From Shimia gijangensis (GTDB lineage Bacteria > Pseudomonadota > Alphaproteobacteria > Rhodobacterales > Rhodobacteraceae), in contig NZ_FQZQ01000026.1 in NCBI RefSeq assembly GCF_900142085.1, forward strand, positions 1-55,776: a stretch of DNA of 55,776 nucleotides. The letters are read 5' to 3'. Below, in pieces: positions 25,943-36,569 of this stretch; position 1 is the first letter of the stretch; each line of letters begins with the position of its first letter. Below the pieces are notes generated by a model. The model made no database searches, had not been told where the DNA came from, and worked only from the letters and a program-made list of their open reading frames with translations. The translations under genes and the position numbers were made by a program.

Positions 25943-27982
25943 ATGTGCGCCGCTGCCACGTTCCTGCGTGACGTTTTTGGATTCGACTCTTTCCGGCCAG
26001 GCCAGGAAGAGATCGTTGACGCCGTAACACGTGGCGAAAACGTGTTGGCGATTATGCCCACGGGCGGCGGAAAATCCTTGTGTTTCCAGCTCCCGGCTTT
26101 GGTCCGTGAAGGTGTGACCGTGGTGATTTCTCCGCTGATCGCCTTAATGCGGGATCAGGTGCGCGCATTGCGCGAAGTGGGTGTTGCGGCGGGGGCGCTC
26201 ACATCCGGTAATACCGAAGAAGAAACCAATGAAGTTTGGGAGGCCTTGGATCACGGACGGCTCAAGCTGTTGTACATAGCGCCTGAACGACTTGCTTCCG
26301 GTGCAGCCCTTGGCATGTTGCGGCGAATCGGGGTTAGCCTGATTGCCGTGGACGAAGCCCACTGCGTTAGCCAATGGGGCCATGATTTCCGCCCGGACTA
26401 TTTGCGGATCGGAGAATTGCGTCAAGCGCTGGATGTACCACTTGCAGCCTTTACAGCCACCGCAGACGCCGAAACCCGCGAAGAGATTGTTGCCCGCCTG
26501 TTTGATGGTCAGGCTCCAAGCACCTTTCTGCATGGGTTTGATCGTCCGAATATCCATCTTGCTTTTGCCGCCAAGGACAGCCCGCGTCGTCAAATCCTCG
26601 ACTTCGCCGCCGCCCGCAAAGGCCAATCGGGTATTGTCTATTGCGGGACACGCGCAAAAACGGAGAACCTCGCCAAGGCGTTGCGGGATGCCGGGCATCT
26701 GGCCCTGCACTATCACGGTGGCATGGAAGCCGAAGATCGACGCGTCACCGAAACCCGGTTTCAACGCGAAGATGGGCTGATCGTGGTGGCCACGGTTGCC
26801 TTTGGCATGGGCGTCGACAAACCCGATATCCGTTGGGTGGCGCACGCCGACCTGCCTAAATCTATTGAGTCCTACTATCAGGAAATTGGCCGGTCAGGTC
26901 GCGATGGTGCACCCGCTGAAACCCTGACTTTGTTTGGTCCGGAAGACATCCGGTTGCGCCGCAGTCAGATCGACGAGGGGCTGGCACCACCAGAGCGGCG
27001 CTCGGCAGACCATGCACGGCTCAACGCTCTTTTAGGCCTCGCCGAAGCCCTGCATTGTCGACGAGAAACCCTGCTGGGCTATTTTGGAGAAACCAATGTC
27101 ACCTGCGGCAGATGTGACTTGTGTGAAACGCCAGCCGACGTATTCGACGGCACCACTGCTGTGCGCAAAGCGTTATCCGCCGCTCTGCGCACGGGTGAAT
27201 GGTTTGGTAGCGGTCATCTGATCGACATCTTGCTGGGCATTGAGACGGACAAGGTGCGCGAACGCGGGCACGATAGCCTGCCAACCTATGGGGTCGGCAC
27301 TGAATACGACCGCCGCCAGTGGCAGGCCGTGTTTCGCCAGATGATGGGTCATGATTTATTGCGCCCGGACCCCGAACGCCATGGCGGGTTACGTATGACA
27401 GACGCTGCAATGCCAATCCTCAAAGGCGAAGCCTCAATCGAACTGCGCCGTGACACCATCCGCAAGGCCAACCACCGCCCTGCCGCCAAAGAACTGGTGA
27501 GCGAAGAGGACGCGCCACTTTTGAGTGCCCTCAAAGCCAAGCGCCGCGCTTTGGCCGAGGCTACACGCGCGCCCGCCTATATCATTTTCAACGACCGGAC
27601 TTTGATCGAAATGGCCGAAACCCGCCCCACCAATTTGGATGAAATGGCGCGCGTCGGTGGGGTTGGGGCCAAAAAATTAGAGAGCTATGGCGATGCCTTT
27701 CTCGAAGTCATCAACGGTGAAGCCGCAAACCTGCATCCCAGCCGTCGGAAATTGGCAGGGCGCGATTCTGGCCCGCTTTATGACAAATTACTTGAAGTCC
27801 AAGCCGATCTTGCGCGCGGCCCCGAAGGTATCGACAAACCAATGAGCTGCTCAGCATCACTTTTGGCCAAGGTCGCCAGTGCCCGCCCCGACGATGAATG
27901 GGCGATGAGCCGCCTGCTGGGCGACAAACGCGCTGAACGGTTTGGAGCCGCTTTTCTGGACGTGCTGCGCGAGGCGGGCTAA
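25943..27982 (+). CDS. recQ: ATP-dependent DNA helicase RecQ
   Basis: A 3'-5' DNA helicase of recombination and fork repair. The 679-residue product has the usual layout. The Q-like region FGFDSFRPGQEEIV is followed by Walker A MPTGGGKS, Walker B AVDEAHCVSQWGHDFRPDY and the helicase C domain ending in QEIGRSGRDG. A zinc-binding cluster reads CRRETLLGYF...CGRCDLC. After the winged helix an HRDC domain is present (about residues 515-595). It lies 30 bases upstream of yaaA in the same direction. Confidence 0.95.
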   Translation: MCAAATFLRDVFGFDSFRPGQEEIVDAVTRGENVLAIMPTGGGKSLCFQLPALVREGVTVVISPLIALMRDQVRALREVGVAAGALTSGNTEEETNEVWEALDHGRLKLLYIAPERLASGAALGMLRRIGVSLIAVDEAHCVSQWGHDFRPDYLRIGELRQALDVPLAAFTATADAETREEIVARLFDGQAPSTFLHGFDRPNIHLAFAAKDSPRRQILDFAAARKGQSGIVYCGTRAKTENLAKALRDAGHLALHYHGGMEAEDRRVTETRFQREDGLIVVATVAFGMGVDKPDIRWVAHADLPKSIESYYQEIGRSGRDGAPAETLTLFGPEDIRLRRSQIDEGLAPPERRSADHARLNALLGLAEALHCRRETLLGYFGETNVTCGRCDLCETPADVFDGTTAVRKALSAALRTGEWFGSGHLIDILLGIETDKVRERGHDSLPTYGVGTEYDRRQWQAVFRQMMGHDLLRPDPERHGGLRMTDAAMPILKGEASIELRRDTIRKANHRPAAKELVSEEDAPLLSALKAKRRALAEATRAPAYIIFNDRTLIEMAETRPTNLDEMARVGGVGAKKLESYGDAFLEVINGEAANLHPSRRKLAGRDSGPLYDKLLEVQADLARGPEGIDKPMSCSASLLAKVASARPDDEWAMSRLLGDKRAERFGAAFLDVLREAG

Positions 27983-28012
27983 GTCTGCGGATCTGGAACA
28001 AAGGAACCTATC

Positions 28013-28786
28013 ATGCTTGTTGTTGTCTCACCTGCGAAACGTCTGAACTGGAACCCTGTCGAAGGCACCACAACCACGCCAGATTTTTCTGACGAGGCTT
28101 TGAAGCTGGTGAAAACGGCCCGCAATCTGACTTTGGGTGACTTGCAAAAACTGATGGCTCTTAGCCCTGACTTGGCTAAACTCAATCGCGATCGTTTTAA
28201 GGCTTATGAGGCTGAACCGGATACCTATGCCACCCGCCCGGCCGTGCGGGCCTTTGCCGGGGATACCTATATTGGCCTTGAAGCAGCGACACTGGACGCA
28301 GAGGAACTGACTTGGGCGCAGGAGCATCTGCGTATCCTGTCTGGCCTTTACGGTGTTCTGCGTCCAATGGATGCGATTCAACCTTATCGCCTTGAAATGG
28401 GCAGTCGCCTGAAAACTCGGCGCGGCAAGAACCTGTATGACTTTTGGCGCGACAGCCTCTCCAAATCTCTAAATTTGCAGGCGGCTGAGCTGGGCACTGA
28501 CGTGTTGGTAAACTGTGCCAGTCAGGAGTATTTTGGAGCCGTTGATCCAAGGGCCTTGAAGCTGCGCATTATTACCCCAGTTTTCATGGAAGAGAAAAAC
28601 GGCGAACCCAAGATTGTCAGTTTTTTCGCCAAAAAGGCACGTGGATCGATGGCCCGCTACATGATTCAGCGTAGGTTGACTGACCCGCAAAGCCTCAAAG
28701 ATTTTGACCTCGGCGGTTATTCCTATCAGCCAGACATGTCTGATGCAGATCGGTTCGTGTTCTTACGGGCCTATCCAGAAACCTGA
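28013..28786 (+). CDS. yaaA: Peroxide stress protein YaaA
   Basis: A 257-residue member of the YaaA/DUF328 family, which in E. coli lowers free intracellular iron and protects DNA during peroxide stress. Visible signatures are the start MLVVVSPAKRLNW, LSGLYGVLRPMDAIQPYRLEMG, NCASQEYF and FAKKARGSMARY. It lies just behind recQ, so DNA repair and oxidative-stress protection genes are adjacent. Its stop is six bases from the convergent kinase gene. Confidence 0.92.
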   Translation: MLVVVSPAKRLNWNPVEGTTTTPDFSDEALKLVKTARNLTLGDLQKLMALSPDLAKLNRDRFKAYEAEPDTYATRPAVRAFAGDTYIGLEAATLDAEELTWAQEHLRILSGLYGVLRPMDAIQPYRLEMGSRLKTRRGKNLYDFWRDSLSKSLNLQAAELGTDVLVNCASQEYFGAVDPRALKLRIITPVFMEEKNGEPKIVSFFAKKARGSMARYMIQRRLTDPQSLKDFDLGGYSYQPDMSDADRFVFLRAYPET

Positions 28787-28792
28787 TCGCGT

Positions 28793-30976
28793 TCAGGTGC
28801 CACTTTTACGATCTTCAGGTGGAAAAGGTGGCATTGCCTGCGCTGGAAGATACTGCGCAATCATTTCAAATATGGCGGCCTTTTTGAGAGGTTTGGTCAG
28901 GTAGTGGTCCAACCCCGCCGACAGGATTCCTTGCTCATCGCCATCGACAGCATGGGCCGTCAGCGCAATGATCGGAATCTTTTCTCCCCCCGGTAGATCG
29001 CGGATTTTTGCAGTGGCTTCTTTACCATCCATTTTGGGCATGGAGATGTCCATGAAAATCATGTCCGGTGTCATGCTTTGGAAAAGATCGACCGCTTCGA
29101 TGCCATTGTTAGCAAATTGCAACTCAATCTCGAGTGACTTGAGAAGTTTTCCCAAAACCAACTGGTTGGTTTTATTGTCCTCAGCCGCCAACACTCGCAT
29201 TTTTCGGATTTGACCCTCGACGCGAGGCTCTGATCGAGGTTCTGTACGGGGTGCCGCTTCTGTTGCTTCTACAATCTTGCGGAACAGATCCCGTCGCGAC
29301 ACCGGTTTTTTCAATACTGCCTGAGAGGGCTTATAGGTCGGATCGCTCAAGGCAAAGGTTGGGTCGGAACTTAGGATCACGACCGGAACGTTGTTGTTTT
29401 CTTTGCGTAAAATGTCGGTCAACTCGAACCCGTCCATATCGGGCATTTTGCGATCCGTCAGAATGAGATCAACTTCATTTACATGCCCAAGAGCCTTTTG
29501 ACCATTTGCGCAAGAAACGACCGACGCCCCCATTTGTTCCATCTGTTTTTCGAGCAGTGTCCGGTTGATCTCGCGACCGCTAACAACCAGAACGCGTTTC
29601 ACGTGACGCGGCAAGCAAGGCGGTTCAATGCTAAGGTCTTCTTCCACTGGCAAATTCAACCGGAAACCAAAGCATGACCCTTCTCCTTCTACCGAATCCA
29701 CCCAGATTTCACCTTCCATAAACCCAATCAGCCTCTGTGTGATCGCCAGCCCCAAACCGGTGCCTTCAAACTTGCGATTGCGCTCGTCATCGACTTGATT
29801 GAATTCTCCAAAAATGTGGCTGACCTTTTCTGCAGGAATGCCGATGCCAGTATCTTCAATGGTGACGTGCAATTCGCATTGATTGCTAGCTTCATGTGTT
29901 TCCCCAACCACCCGAACCAAAACATGGCCGGTTGAGGTGAATTTCACTGCATTTCCAATTAGATTGGTCAGCACTTGCCGAACACGCCCCGGATCGCCAA
30001 CCAACATGGTAGGCAAAAACAGATCATAATCGACAATCAACGCGATGCCTTTTTCCCGCGCACTGGGCTGCAGCAACGTCAAAACCTCGTGAATGCAACG
30101 CTCAAAGTCAAAGGGCTCAGGGTGGAGTGTCAGCTTTTCAGCTTCGATTTTGGAATAGTCCAGAACGTCATTGATAATGACCAAAAGCGCCTCGCCAGAG
30201 TTTTTGATGGTTGAAACAAACAGGCCTTGTTCTTCGCTAAGCTTAGTGTCCATCAGCAGATCGGCCATGCCGACCACGCCATTCATTGGGGTGCGAATCT
30301 CATGACTCATATTGGCAAGGAACGCCGATTTGGCGCGACTGGCTGCCTCTGCACGTTCTTGTTCTTTTTTTAATTTGGCTTCGTAGCGCACGGTATCGGT
30401 GATATTCAGCGCGAGACTCACCATATCACCGGCATGGCCCCGTTGATCAATAAGCTTAATGTACTCACCATTCCAAAGGCGCACGACAACAGCTTGCGGC
30501 AAGGGAGTATGCCAACGCTCTAGCATGGCCTTGCGCCAAGCCGCAGGGTCGGTATCGCCGATGTGAAAAATGCCTTCTTCGGTCACCAGCTGCAAAATTC
30601 GCGCATAGGTGATGCCCGGCCCAATCTCGCCCAGACCTTCAAATACCGCGAGGTATGATGGGTTGGCTGCAATCATGCGGCTATCTGCATCGAAATAGGC
30701 AAATCCATCCTGAATTGTTTCAATCGACAACCAAAGACGTCGTTCGGCAATTTCGATCTTTTGATTGGCTTCCTGAAGGTCGGATTTCACCCGCTTGTTT
30801 TCGGTTCGAACAGTGGCCACTTCGGCGCGGGTTTCCACGATTTCATGCGATAGTTGCTCTGCCTGCCGGCCCAGTTTTCGATTTGCCGCGAAAAGGTCGG
30901 CCTGTTTCAGCTCTAATAATCGTTCCGCTGCAAGCCGCGCACGGCGCTCTTCCGCCAGTTTTTGTGCCAGAGTCAT
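28793..30976 (-). CDS. Soluble hybrid histidine kinase with two receiver domains
   Basis: A 727-residue hybrid kinase without membrane segments. The N-terminal region (about 1-85) is a charged coiled coil (KLAEERRARLAAERLLELK). A PAS domain follows (SIETIQDGFAYFDADSRMI). The phospho-acceptor box is MSHEIRTPMNG, His225, and the ATPase domain has DTGIGI and GTGLGLAIT. Two receivers end the protein. The first (LILTDRKMPDMDG) has lost the usual acidic pair, reading VVSGREIN; the second (AAEDNKTN, FMDISMPKMDG) is complete. The start ATG at 30976 is preferred to a TTG at 31018. It is divergent from the alpha-2-macroglobulin gene. Confidence 0.9.
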   Translation of the reverse strand: MTLAQKLAEERRARLAAERLLELKQADLFAANRKLGRQAEQLSHEIVETRAEVATVRTENKRVKSDLQEANQKIEIAERRLWLSIETIQDGFAYFDADSRMIAANPSYLAVFEGLGEIGPGITYARILQLVTEEGIFHIGDTDPAAWRKAMLERWHTPLPQAVVVRLWNGEYIKLIDQRGHAGDMVSLALNITDTVRYEAKLKKEQERAEAASRAKSAFLANMSHEIRTPMNGVVGMADLLMDTKLSEEQGLFVSTIKNSGEALLVIINDVLDYSKIEAEKLTLHPEPFDFERCIHEVLTLLQPSAREKGIALIVDYDLFLPTMLVGDPGRVRQVLTNLIGNAVKFTSTGHVLVRVVGETHEASNQCELHVTIEDTGIGIPAEKVSHIFGEFNQVDDERNRKFEGTGLGLAITQRLIGFMEGEIWVDSVEGEGSCFGFRLNLPVEEDLSIEPPCLPRHVKRVLVVSGREINRTLLEKQMEQMGASVVSCANGQKALGHVNEVDLILTDRKMPDMDGFELTDILRKENNNVPVVILSSDPTFALSDPTYKPSQAVLKKPVSRRDLFRKIVEATEAAPRTEPRSEPRVEGQIRKMRVLAAEDNKTNQLVLGKLLKSLEIELQFANNGIEAVDLFQSMTPDMIFMDISMPKMDGKEATAKIRDLPGGEKIPIIALTAHAVDGDEQGILSAGLDHYLTKPLKKAAIFEMIAQYLPAQAMPPFPPEDRKSGT

Positions 30977-31124
30977 CTCATACACCCAATTGCCTGATCT
31001 TGGTTTCGCACCACTCAAACGTAGTCGGGTGAATATCTACTTAAACCATTTGCAATCAGGTGAATCGTTGCCAGAGAGGGCCCCGCCGTGTCACCATATC
31101 AGCAATTCATTTTAGGAGGTTGTG

Positions 31125-34100
31125 ATGCGTTGGATTTTGGCGGCGTTGGCCGGGGTATTCTTTGCTCAGACAGCAATTGCAGAAGACAGCCTGATTCCCG
31201 AGCGACGAATTGTGGTCAGCAGGGACGTGGATTTCTTCGGTTCTGACCTCACCAATGTTTTCGACACCACCTATGACGCATGCCGAAATACCTGTTTACA
31301 AGACAGTGAGTGCCAGGCTTTTACCTTCAACAAGCGCTCAAATTCATGCTTCCCCAAAAGCGCGATCAGCGAAACCCAACCCTATGAAGGTGCGGTATCA
31401 GGTGAGGTCTTTTTGGCTGACCCAAAAACCTTGCAACAAGTGGACCAACGCGCCGCTGAATTGTCATTCATCCCGACCTATCAACTGAAACGCGCTACGG
31501 AACAGGCCAAAAAAATCGGATCCCTGCATGCGGGTGGGCCCTGGAGCGTCTCTTCGATGCTGGATGCCGCTCAGTCCCGGCAATCAGAAGGCGACACCCT
31601 GAACGCAATGCGCTGGACGGGTGCTGCCGTTGGTAAAGAAGATCGCAGCGATATTTGGCTTGAGTATGCACGCTTAAATCAAGAGCTGGCTGCGACAAAT
31701 TCAAATGACAAAGGCAAACACCGTAGTCGGGCCCTGTTGGCATCCATGAATGCGTATTTGCGGGCGATGAACGATCCGCAACGGGTCTCCAGCCTTGTAG
31801 TAATGGCCGAAATTTTCGAAGCAAATAAGCGAGGCAAAACCTCACTGCGCGCGCTTCGGTTAGCCGAATCGATCCAGCCACGCGCTGATGTAGTCTCGGC
31901 TCTGGATCGGGCGATAGCCAAATACGGCTTCAACATCGCCGAGCATGAGGTAGAGAGCAATTTGGCATCCCCTCGTATCTGCGCCAAGTTCAACGAACCC
32001 CTTATTAAGGTCGGGGAGGATTACGCGACTTTTCTGAAACTGCCGGATCAACGCCTGTCAGTTCAAGCCGAAGATCGCAGCATCTGCATCGAAGGGGTTG
32101 CCCATGGCTCCCGCCATACAATCACCTTCCGAAAAGGCTTGCCTGCGGCCAGCGGCGAAACATTGGCCCGCGACATCGATCTGACCTTTTATGTCCGTGA
32201 CAGAGAGCCTGCGGTACGCTTTCCAGGACGCGCATATGTCCTGCCACGTACAGCAGATGCGGGTCTACCCATCGAAACAACGAACCTGAACGAAGTGGAC
32301 CTCAGGTTACAACGCGTCAGTGATCGCAACCTGCTGCGCACCCTTCAGGATGGATACTTCGGACGGCCTCTGTCCTATTGGCAGTTCGAAACCTTCGACA
32401 GCGAAATTGCCGAGACTGTCTGGCAAGGCAATGGCGCGGTTAGCAATCAATTGAATGTGGACATGACAACACGCTTGCCGCTGGGCGATGTTGTGTCAGA
32501 CCTACCTACCGGACTATATGCGCTGACTGCCGATCTGCCAGGCGCAGACAAATACGACGAAACATCGACAACACAATGGTTCGTCCTGTCAGACCTTGGG
32601 ATCACCACGCTTTCGGGCGTTGATGGATTGCATGTATTCATGCGCTCGCTTGGTGATGCTTCAGCCCGCGAAGGGGCCACGGTCACGTTGTTGTCCCGCA
32701 GCAACCGGGTGCTTGGCATGACCACAACTGATGCCAAAGGCTATGCCCGGTTTGACCCCGGCCTGACACGTGGCTCAGGCGGGGCTGCACCAGCCATGGT
32801 GACGTTTGAATCCGGCAATGATTTCTCATTCCTGTCATTGACTGATCCTGCCTTTGATCTGTCTGACCGTGGCGTCGAGGGTCGCCCACCTGCACCGCCA
32901 GTTGATTTGTTTCTTGCAACCGATCGCGGTGCCTATCGCGCAGGCGAGGTTATCCACGCCACTGCTTTGGCACGCGGAGATGTAGCCGAAGCCTTGCCCG
33001 GATTGCCTGTAACGGCCATTCTGATGCGCCCAGATGGGGTGGAGTACAGCCGGTCCACGTCGGTGAGCGACACCGAAGGCGGACATGTATTTGCCATGCC
33101 GCTAGGACAGACGGTGCCGCGCGGCACTTGGAAACTGTCCATCAAATCCGACCCTGATGCGCCGTCTTTGGCCACTCGCAAAGTGCTGGTCGAGGATTTT
33201 CTGCCTGAGCGCATCGACTTTACACAGACCCTGCCGGATGGCCCGATCGTGTTGAACGATGACAAAGAGCCCACCGATTTGCGCATCGAAGCACGCTATT
33301 TGTTTGGCGCTCCGGGCGCTGGGTTGACCGTCGAAGGCCAGGTCACTTTGCGGGCACGCGCCCAGGTCGATGGCTACAAAGGTTACAGCTTTGGCCGCTA
33401 CGACGAACGTTTTGATCCGCGCGCCGAATTTTTTGCCGGAGAAAAAACTGATGACAGTGGCATGACCATTCTGCCGCTCTATTTCCCGAACGTTGAGACT
33501 CTGGGCCAACCTTTCGAGGCCCGGGTGACCACCAGGGTTATGGAAGGCTCTGGCCGCCCGGTGGAACGTCGCATTACCCATCCCGTGTCGTCCAAAGGGC
33601 CGATGATCGGTATCAAGCCTCTGTTTGAAGAAGAAGTGGTTGCAGAAGGCACTGACGCAGGCTTCCTGCTGGTCGGTTTGGCACCGGACCTCTCTGGCCA
33701 GGACATGAAAGTTCGCTGGACCGTCAATCGCGTTCGCACGTCTTATCAATGGTACAATCTCTACGGGGATTGGAATTGGGAGCCTACATCGCGCCGCACA
33801 GCCGTTGCCAGTGGCGAAGTAACTCTTGGCGCAGAACCAATCAAAGTGTCTTCCCCGGTAGAATGGGGTCACTATGAGATCGTGGTTGAGCGTCTGGACG
33901 GCGACTATGTTGCCAGCTCCAGTGATTTCTATGCGGGGTGGTATGCTCCTGTGGATACGCTCGAAACTCCGGATACGTTGGACGTGTCCTTGGATCAGCC
34001 CGGTTATCATAGCGGCGAGATAGCAACATTGCGTGTTGTGCCACGGTTTGCAGGAACAGCGCTTGTCACTGTGATGTCCAATCGCCTGATCGCTATGAAA

Positions 34101-36569
34101 GCGGTTGAAGTTCAGGAAGGCGAGAACCTGATTCCGCTGGACGTCACGGATGAATGGGGCGCTGGAGCTTATGTGTCTGCCTCGGTGATCCGCCCTGCGA
34201 ATGAACCTGCGGGTCTGAACCCGTCGCGGGCGCTTGGGCTCAGCTACGCCAAGATTGATCCCGGTGTTAAACAACTGAATGTGACTCTTGATGCCGGGGA
34301 CAAAGTGGCGCCAAACGGCGCGCTGGAAGTTGGTATCAAAGTGGATGGTGTGACCAAAGACGAATCCGCCTATGTTACTCTTGCCGCTGTGGATGTCGGC
34401 ATTTTGAACCTCACCGGTTTCAAAAGCCCCGACCCGTCAGACCACTACTTTGGCCAACGTCGTTTGGGCATAGAAATTCGCGACATCTATGGTCGGCTGA
34501 TCGATGGGATGAACGGTGACATGGGTGCGTTGCGCCAGGGCGGTGATGCAAGCAGTGGCTCGTCTTTCCAATCACCCCCGCCAACAGAAGAACTGGTTGC
34601 TTACTTTGAAGGACCGGTAATAATCGGCGACGATGGCACAGCGCAAGTCAGCTTTGATCTGCCTGAATTCAACGGAACTGTGCGCCTAATGGCCGTTGCC
34701 TGGAGCAAAACGGCCGTTGGTCAGGCTGAACATGATGTTTTGGTGCGCAATCCGGTTGTGGTCACTGCGACTCTTCCGCGTTTCCTTGCACCAGGAGATA
34801 CCAGCCGTCTACTTTTGGAGATTGTGCACGCCGAAGGGCCTTCTGGCCGGGTCGGTCTGGATGTCAGCGCTACGGGTGTCGGGTTGAATGCCAGTGATGT
34901 GCCTTCTGGGCTTACACTGGCCCACAAAGGTACGGAACGCCTGTCGATCCCGATCACTGCAGGGCAAGTGGGCGATCATTCGGTGCGCGTTGCCCTGACC
35001 ACGCCGAACGGCAAGCAGATCGTGAAAACCCTGACTTTGCCAGTGCGCGCAAATGATCCTGAGATCAGCACAACACAGCGCATTGATCTTGCTGCTGGCT
35101 CTACTTTTACGCTGGACAGCAACCTGTTTGTGGACATGCGGAATGGCACGGGTTCTGCGGTGATTTCATCGGGTGCCTTGGCGCGATTTGATGCGCCCGG
35201 TCTGTTGCAAGCGCTGGATCGATATCCTTACGGCTGCACAGAGCAGGTGACTTCCAAAGCCCTGCCCTTATTGTATTTTGATACCATAACCTCTTCTCTT
35301 GGGCTGGGGGAACGCGGCAAAGTGCAGGAACGCATTGATCAGGCAATCGCTGTTGTTTTGACCCGTCAGGCCACAAACGGCGCCTTTGGATTGTGGTATG
35401 CGGATTCAGGTGATTTCTGGCTGGATTCCTATGTCAGCGATTTCCTGTCGCGCGCCAAAGCCAAAGGTTATTCAGTACCTGACATCGCCTTCCGGCAAGC
35501 CATGGATAATCTGCGCAATCGTATCAACTATGCGCCTGACTTTGATGACGGAGGCGAAGACGTTGCCTATGCGCTGATGGTGCTGGCGCGCGAAGGCGCC
35601 GCCAATATGGGGGACCTGCGTTATTATGCGGATGTCAAAGCCGATCATTTTGGAACGCCACTGGCCGCAGCCCAATTGGGTGCTGCATTGGCCTACTACG
35701 GGGATCAGACCCGCGCCGACCGTATGTTTGCCAAAGCGGCATGGCAGCTGGACAGACATTGGGACGAAGCGCCCTCCAACTTTTGGCGGGCGGATTATGG
35801 CACTCAACTAAGGGATGCCGCCGGAGCGCTCACTTTGGCGGTAGAAGCTGGCAGCGATGTGTTGGATCGCCAGATTTGGGCTACCCGAGTGGGCGGTGCC
35901 GCGCGCAACATGTCCACGCAGGAATCCGTCTGGTCGTTGATGGCCGCCCATGCGCTGATCGACGATGACGCTTCGCTTGGCCTTAGCGTGAACGGTGTAC
36001 CGGTTGACGGCGCATTGGTTCGCACCTTAGCAGACGACGTCGCCGCAGACCCCGTGCAGGTAACCAACGAAAGCGCAAAGCCGACATCCCTAACGATAAC
36101 CTCAATCGGAGTGCCAAACTATCCGATCGACAAAGGCGGCTATGGCTATGCCATTGAGCGCAGCTACTTCACCCTGGGTGGCGAAGCCACAGACCTTGCG
36201 AGCATCAAGATCGGAGACCGGCTTGTGACGGTTCTCAAGGTGTCACCTACCGATGGTGGTGGAGCCCGGCTGATGGTCAACGATCCTTTGCCTGCCGGCT
36301 TTGAGATCGACAATCCAAACCTTCTAGAAAGCGGTGATATCGCTGCTTTGAAGTGGTTGGATATCGCTGCAACGCAGAATGCTGAATTCCGCTCGGATCG
36401 TTTTCTGGCGGCAGTGGACTGGCGCAATTCCAAATCCTTCCATCTGGCCTATATCGTGCGTGCGGTCAGCCCCGGAGATTACCACCACCCTGCGGCCACG
36501 GTCGAGGATATGTATCGTCCCCAATACCGTGCCCGCACTTCAGCCAGTAGCGTGACAGTTACCGAGTGA
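31125..36569 (+). CDS. Bacterial alpha-2-macroglobulin family protein
   Basis: An 1,814-residue secreted protease trap. It begins with a signal peptide (MRWILAALAGVFFAQTAIA) and no lipid-modified Cys, so it is probably soluble in the periplasm. Residues 30-95 form a PAN/Apple-like domain (YDACRNTCLQDSECQAFTFNKRSNSCF). Long macroglobulin beta domains follow. The reactive thioester motif YGCTEQ is intact, with Cys1371, followed by the alpha-helical thioester domain. The start codon ATG has AGGAGG five bases upstream; a GTG at 31122 is too close to it. In the known model, A2M traps invading proteases and the coupled PBP1C repairs damaged peptidoglycan. The stop overlaps the pbpC start (TGATG). 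Confidence 0.93.
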   Translation: MRWILAALAGVFFAQTAIAEDSLIPERRIVVSRDVDFFGSDLTNVFDTTYDACRNTCLQDSECQAFTFNKRSNSCFPKSAISETQPYEGAVSGEVFLADPKTLQQVDQRAAELSFIPTYQLKRATEQAKKIGSLHAGGPWSVSSMLDAAQSRQSEGDTLNAMRWTGAAVGKEDRSDIWLEYARLNQELAATNSNDKGKHRSRALLASMNAYLRAMNDPQRVSSLVVMAEIFEANKRGKTSLRALRLAESIQPRADVVSALDRAIAKYGFNIAEHEVESNLASPRICAKFNEPLIKVGEDYATFLKLPDQRLSVQAEDRSICIEGVAHGSRHTITFRKGLPAASGETLARDIDLTFYVRDREPAVRFPGRAYVLPRTADAGLPIETTNLNEVDLRLQRVSDRNLLRTLQDGYFGRPLSYWQFETFDSEIAETVWQGNGAVSNQLNVDMTTRLPLGDVVSDLPTGLYALTADLPGADKYDETSTTQWFVLSDLGITTLSGVDGLHVFMRSLGDASAREGATVTLLSRSNRVLGMTTTDAKGYARFDPGLTRGSGGAAPAMVTFESGNDFSFLSLTDPAFDLSDRGVEGRPPAPPVDLFLATDRGAYRAGEVIHATALARGDVAEALPGLPVTAILMRPDGVEYSRSTSVSDTEGGHVFAMPLGQTVPRGTWKLSIKSDPDAPSLATRKVLVEDFLPERIDFTQTLPDGPIVLNDDKEPTDLRIEARYLFGAPGAGLTVEGQVTLRARAQVDGYKGYSFGRYDERFDPRAEFFAGEKTDDSGMTILPLYFPNVETLGQPFEARVTTRVMEGSGRPVERRITHPVSSKGPMIGIKPLFEEEVVAEGTDAGFLLVGLAPDLSGQDMKVRWTVNRVRTSYQWYNLYGDWNWEPTSRRTAVASGEVTLGAEPIKVSSPVEWGHYEIVVERLDGDYVASSSDFYAGWYAPVDTLETPDTLDVSLDQPGYHSGEIATLRVVPRFAGTALVTVMSNRLIAMKAVEVQEGENLIPLDVTDEWGAGAYVSASVIRPANEPAGLNPSRALGLSYAKIDPGVKQLNVTLDAGDKVAPNGALEVGIKVDGVTKDESAYVTLAAVDVGILNLTGFKSPDPSDHYFGQRRLGIEIRDIYGRLIDGMNGDMGALRQGGDASSGSSFQSPPPTEELVAYFEGPVIIGDDGTAQVSFDLPEFNGTVRLMAVAWSKTAVGQAEHDVLVRNPVVVTATLPRFLAPGDTSRLLLEIVHAEGPSGRVGLDVSATGVGLNASDVPSGLTLAHKGTERLSIPITAGQVGDHSVRVALTTPNGKQIVKTLTLPVRANDPEISTTQRIDLAAGSTFTLDSNLFVDMRNGTGSAVISSGALARFDAPGLLQALDRYPYGCTEQVTSKALPLLYFDTITSSLGLGERGKVQERIDQAIAVVLTRQATNGAFGLWYADSGDFWLDSYVSDFLSRAKAKGYSVPDIAFRQAMDNLRNRINYAPDFDDGGEDVAYALMVLAREGAANMGDLRYYADVKADHFGTPLAAAQLGAALAYYGDQTRADRMFAKAAWQLDRHWDEAPSNFWRADYGTQLRDAAGALTLAVEAGSDVLDRQIWATRVGGAARNMSTQESVWSLMAAHALIDDDASLGLSVNGVPVDGALVRTLADDVAADPVQVTNESAKPTSLTITSIGVPNYPIDKGGYGYAIERSYFTLGGEATDLASIKIGDRLVTVLKVSPTDGGGARLMVNDPLPAGFEIDNPNLLESGDIAALKWLDIAATQNAEFRSDRFLAAVDWRNSKSFHLAYIVRAVSPGDYHHPAATVEDMYRPQYRARTSASSVTVTE

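Noticed and set aside
33102..34274. 390-codon minus-strand ORF inside the alpha-2-macroglobulin gene
   Set aside because: Antisense shadow of a clearly coding frame, with no start signal or recognisable domain.
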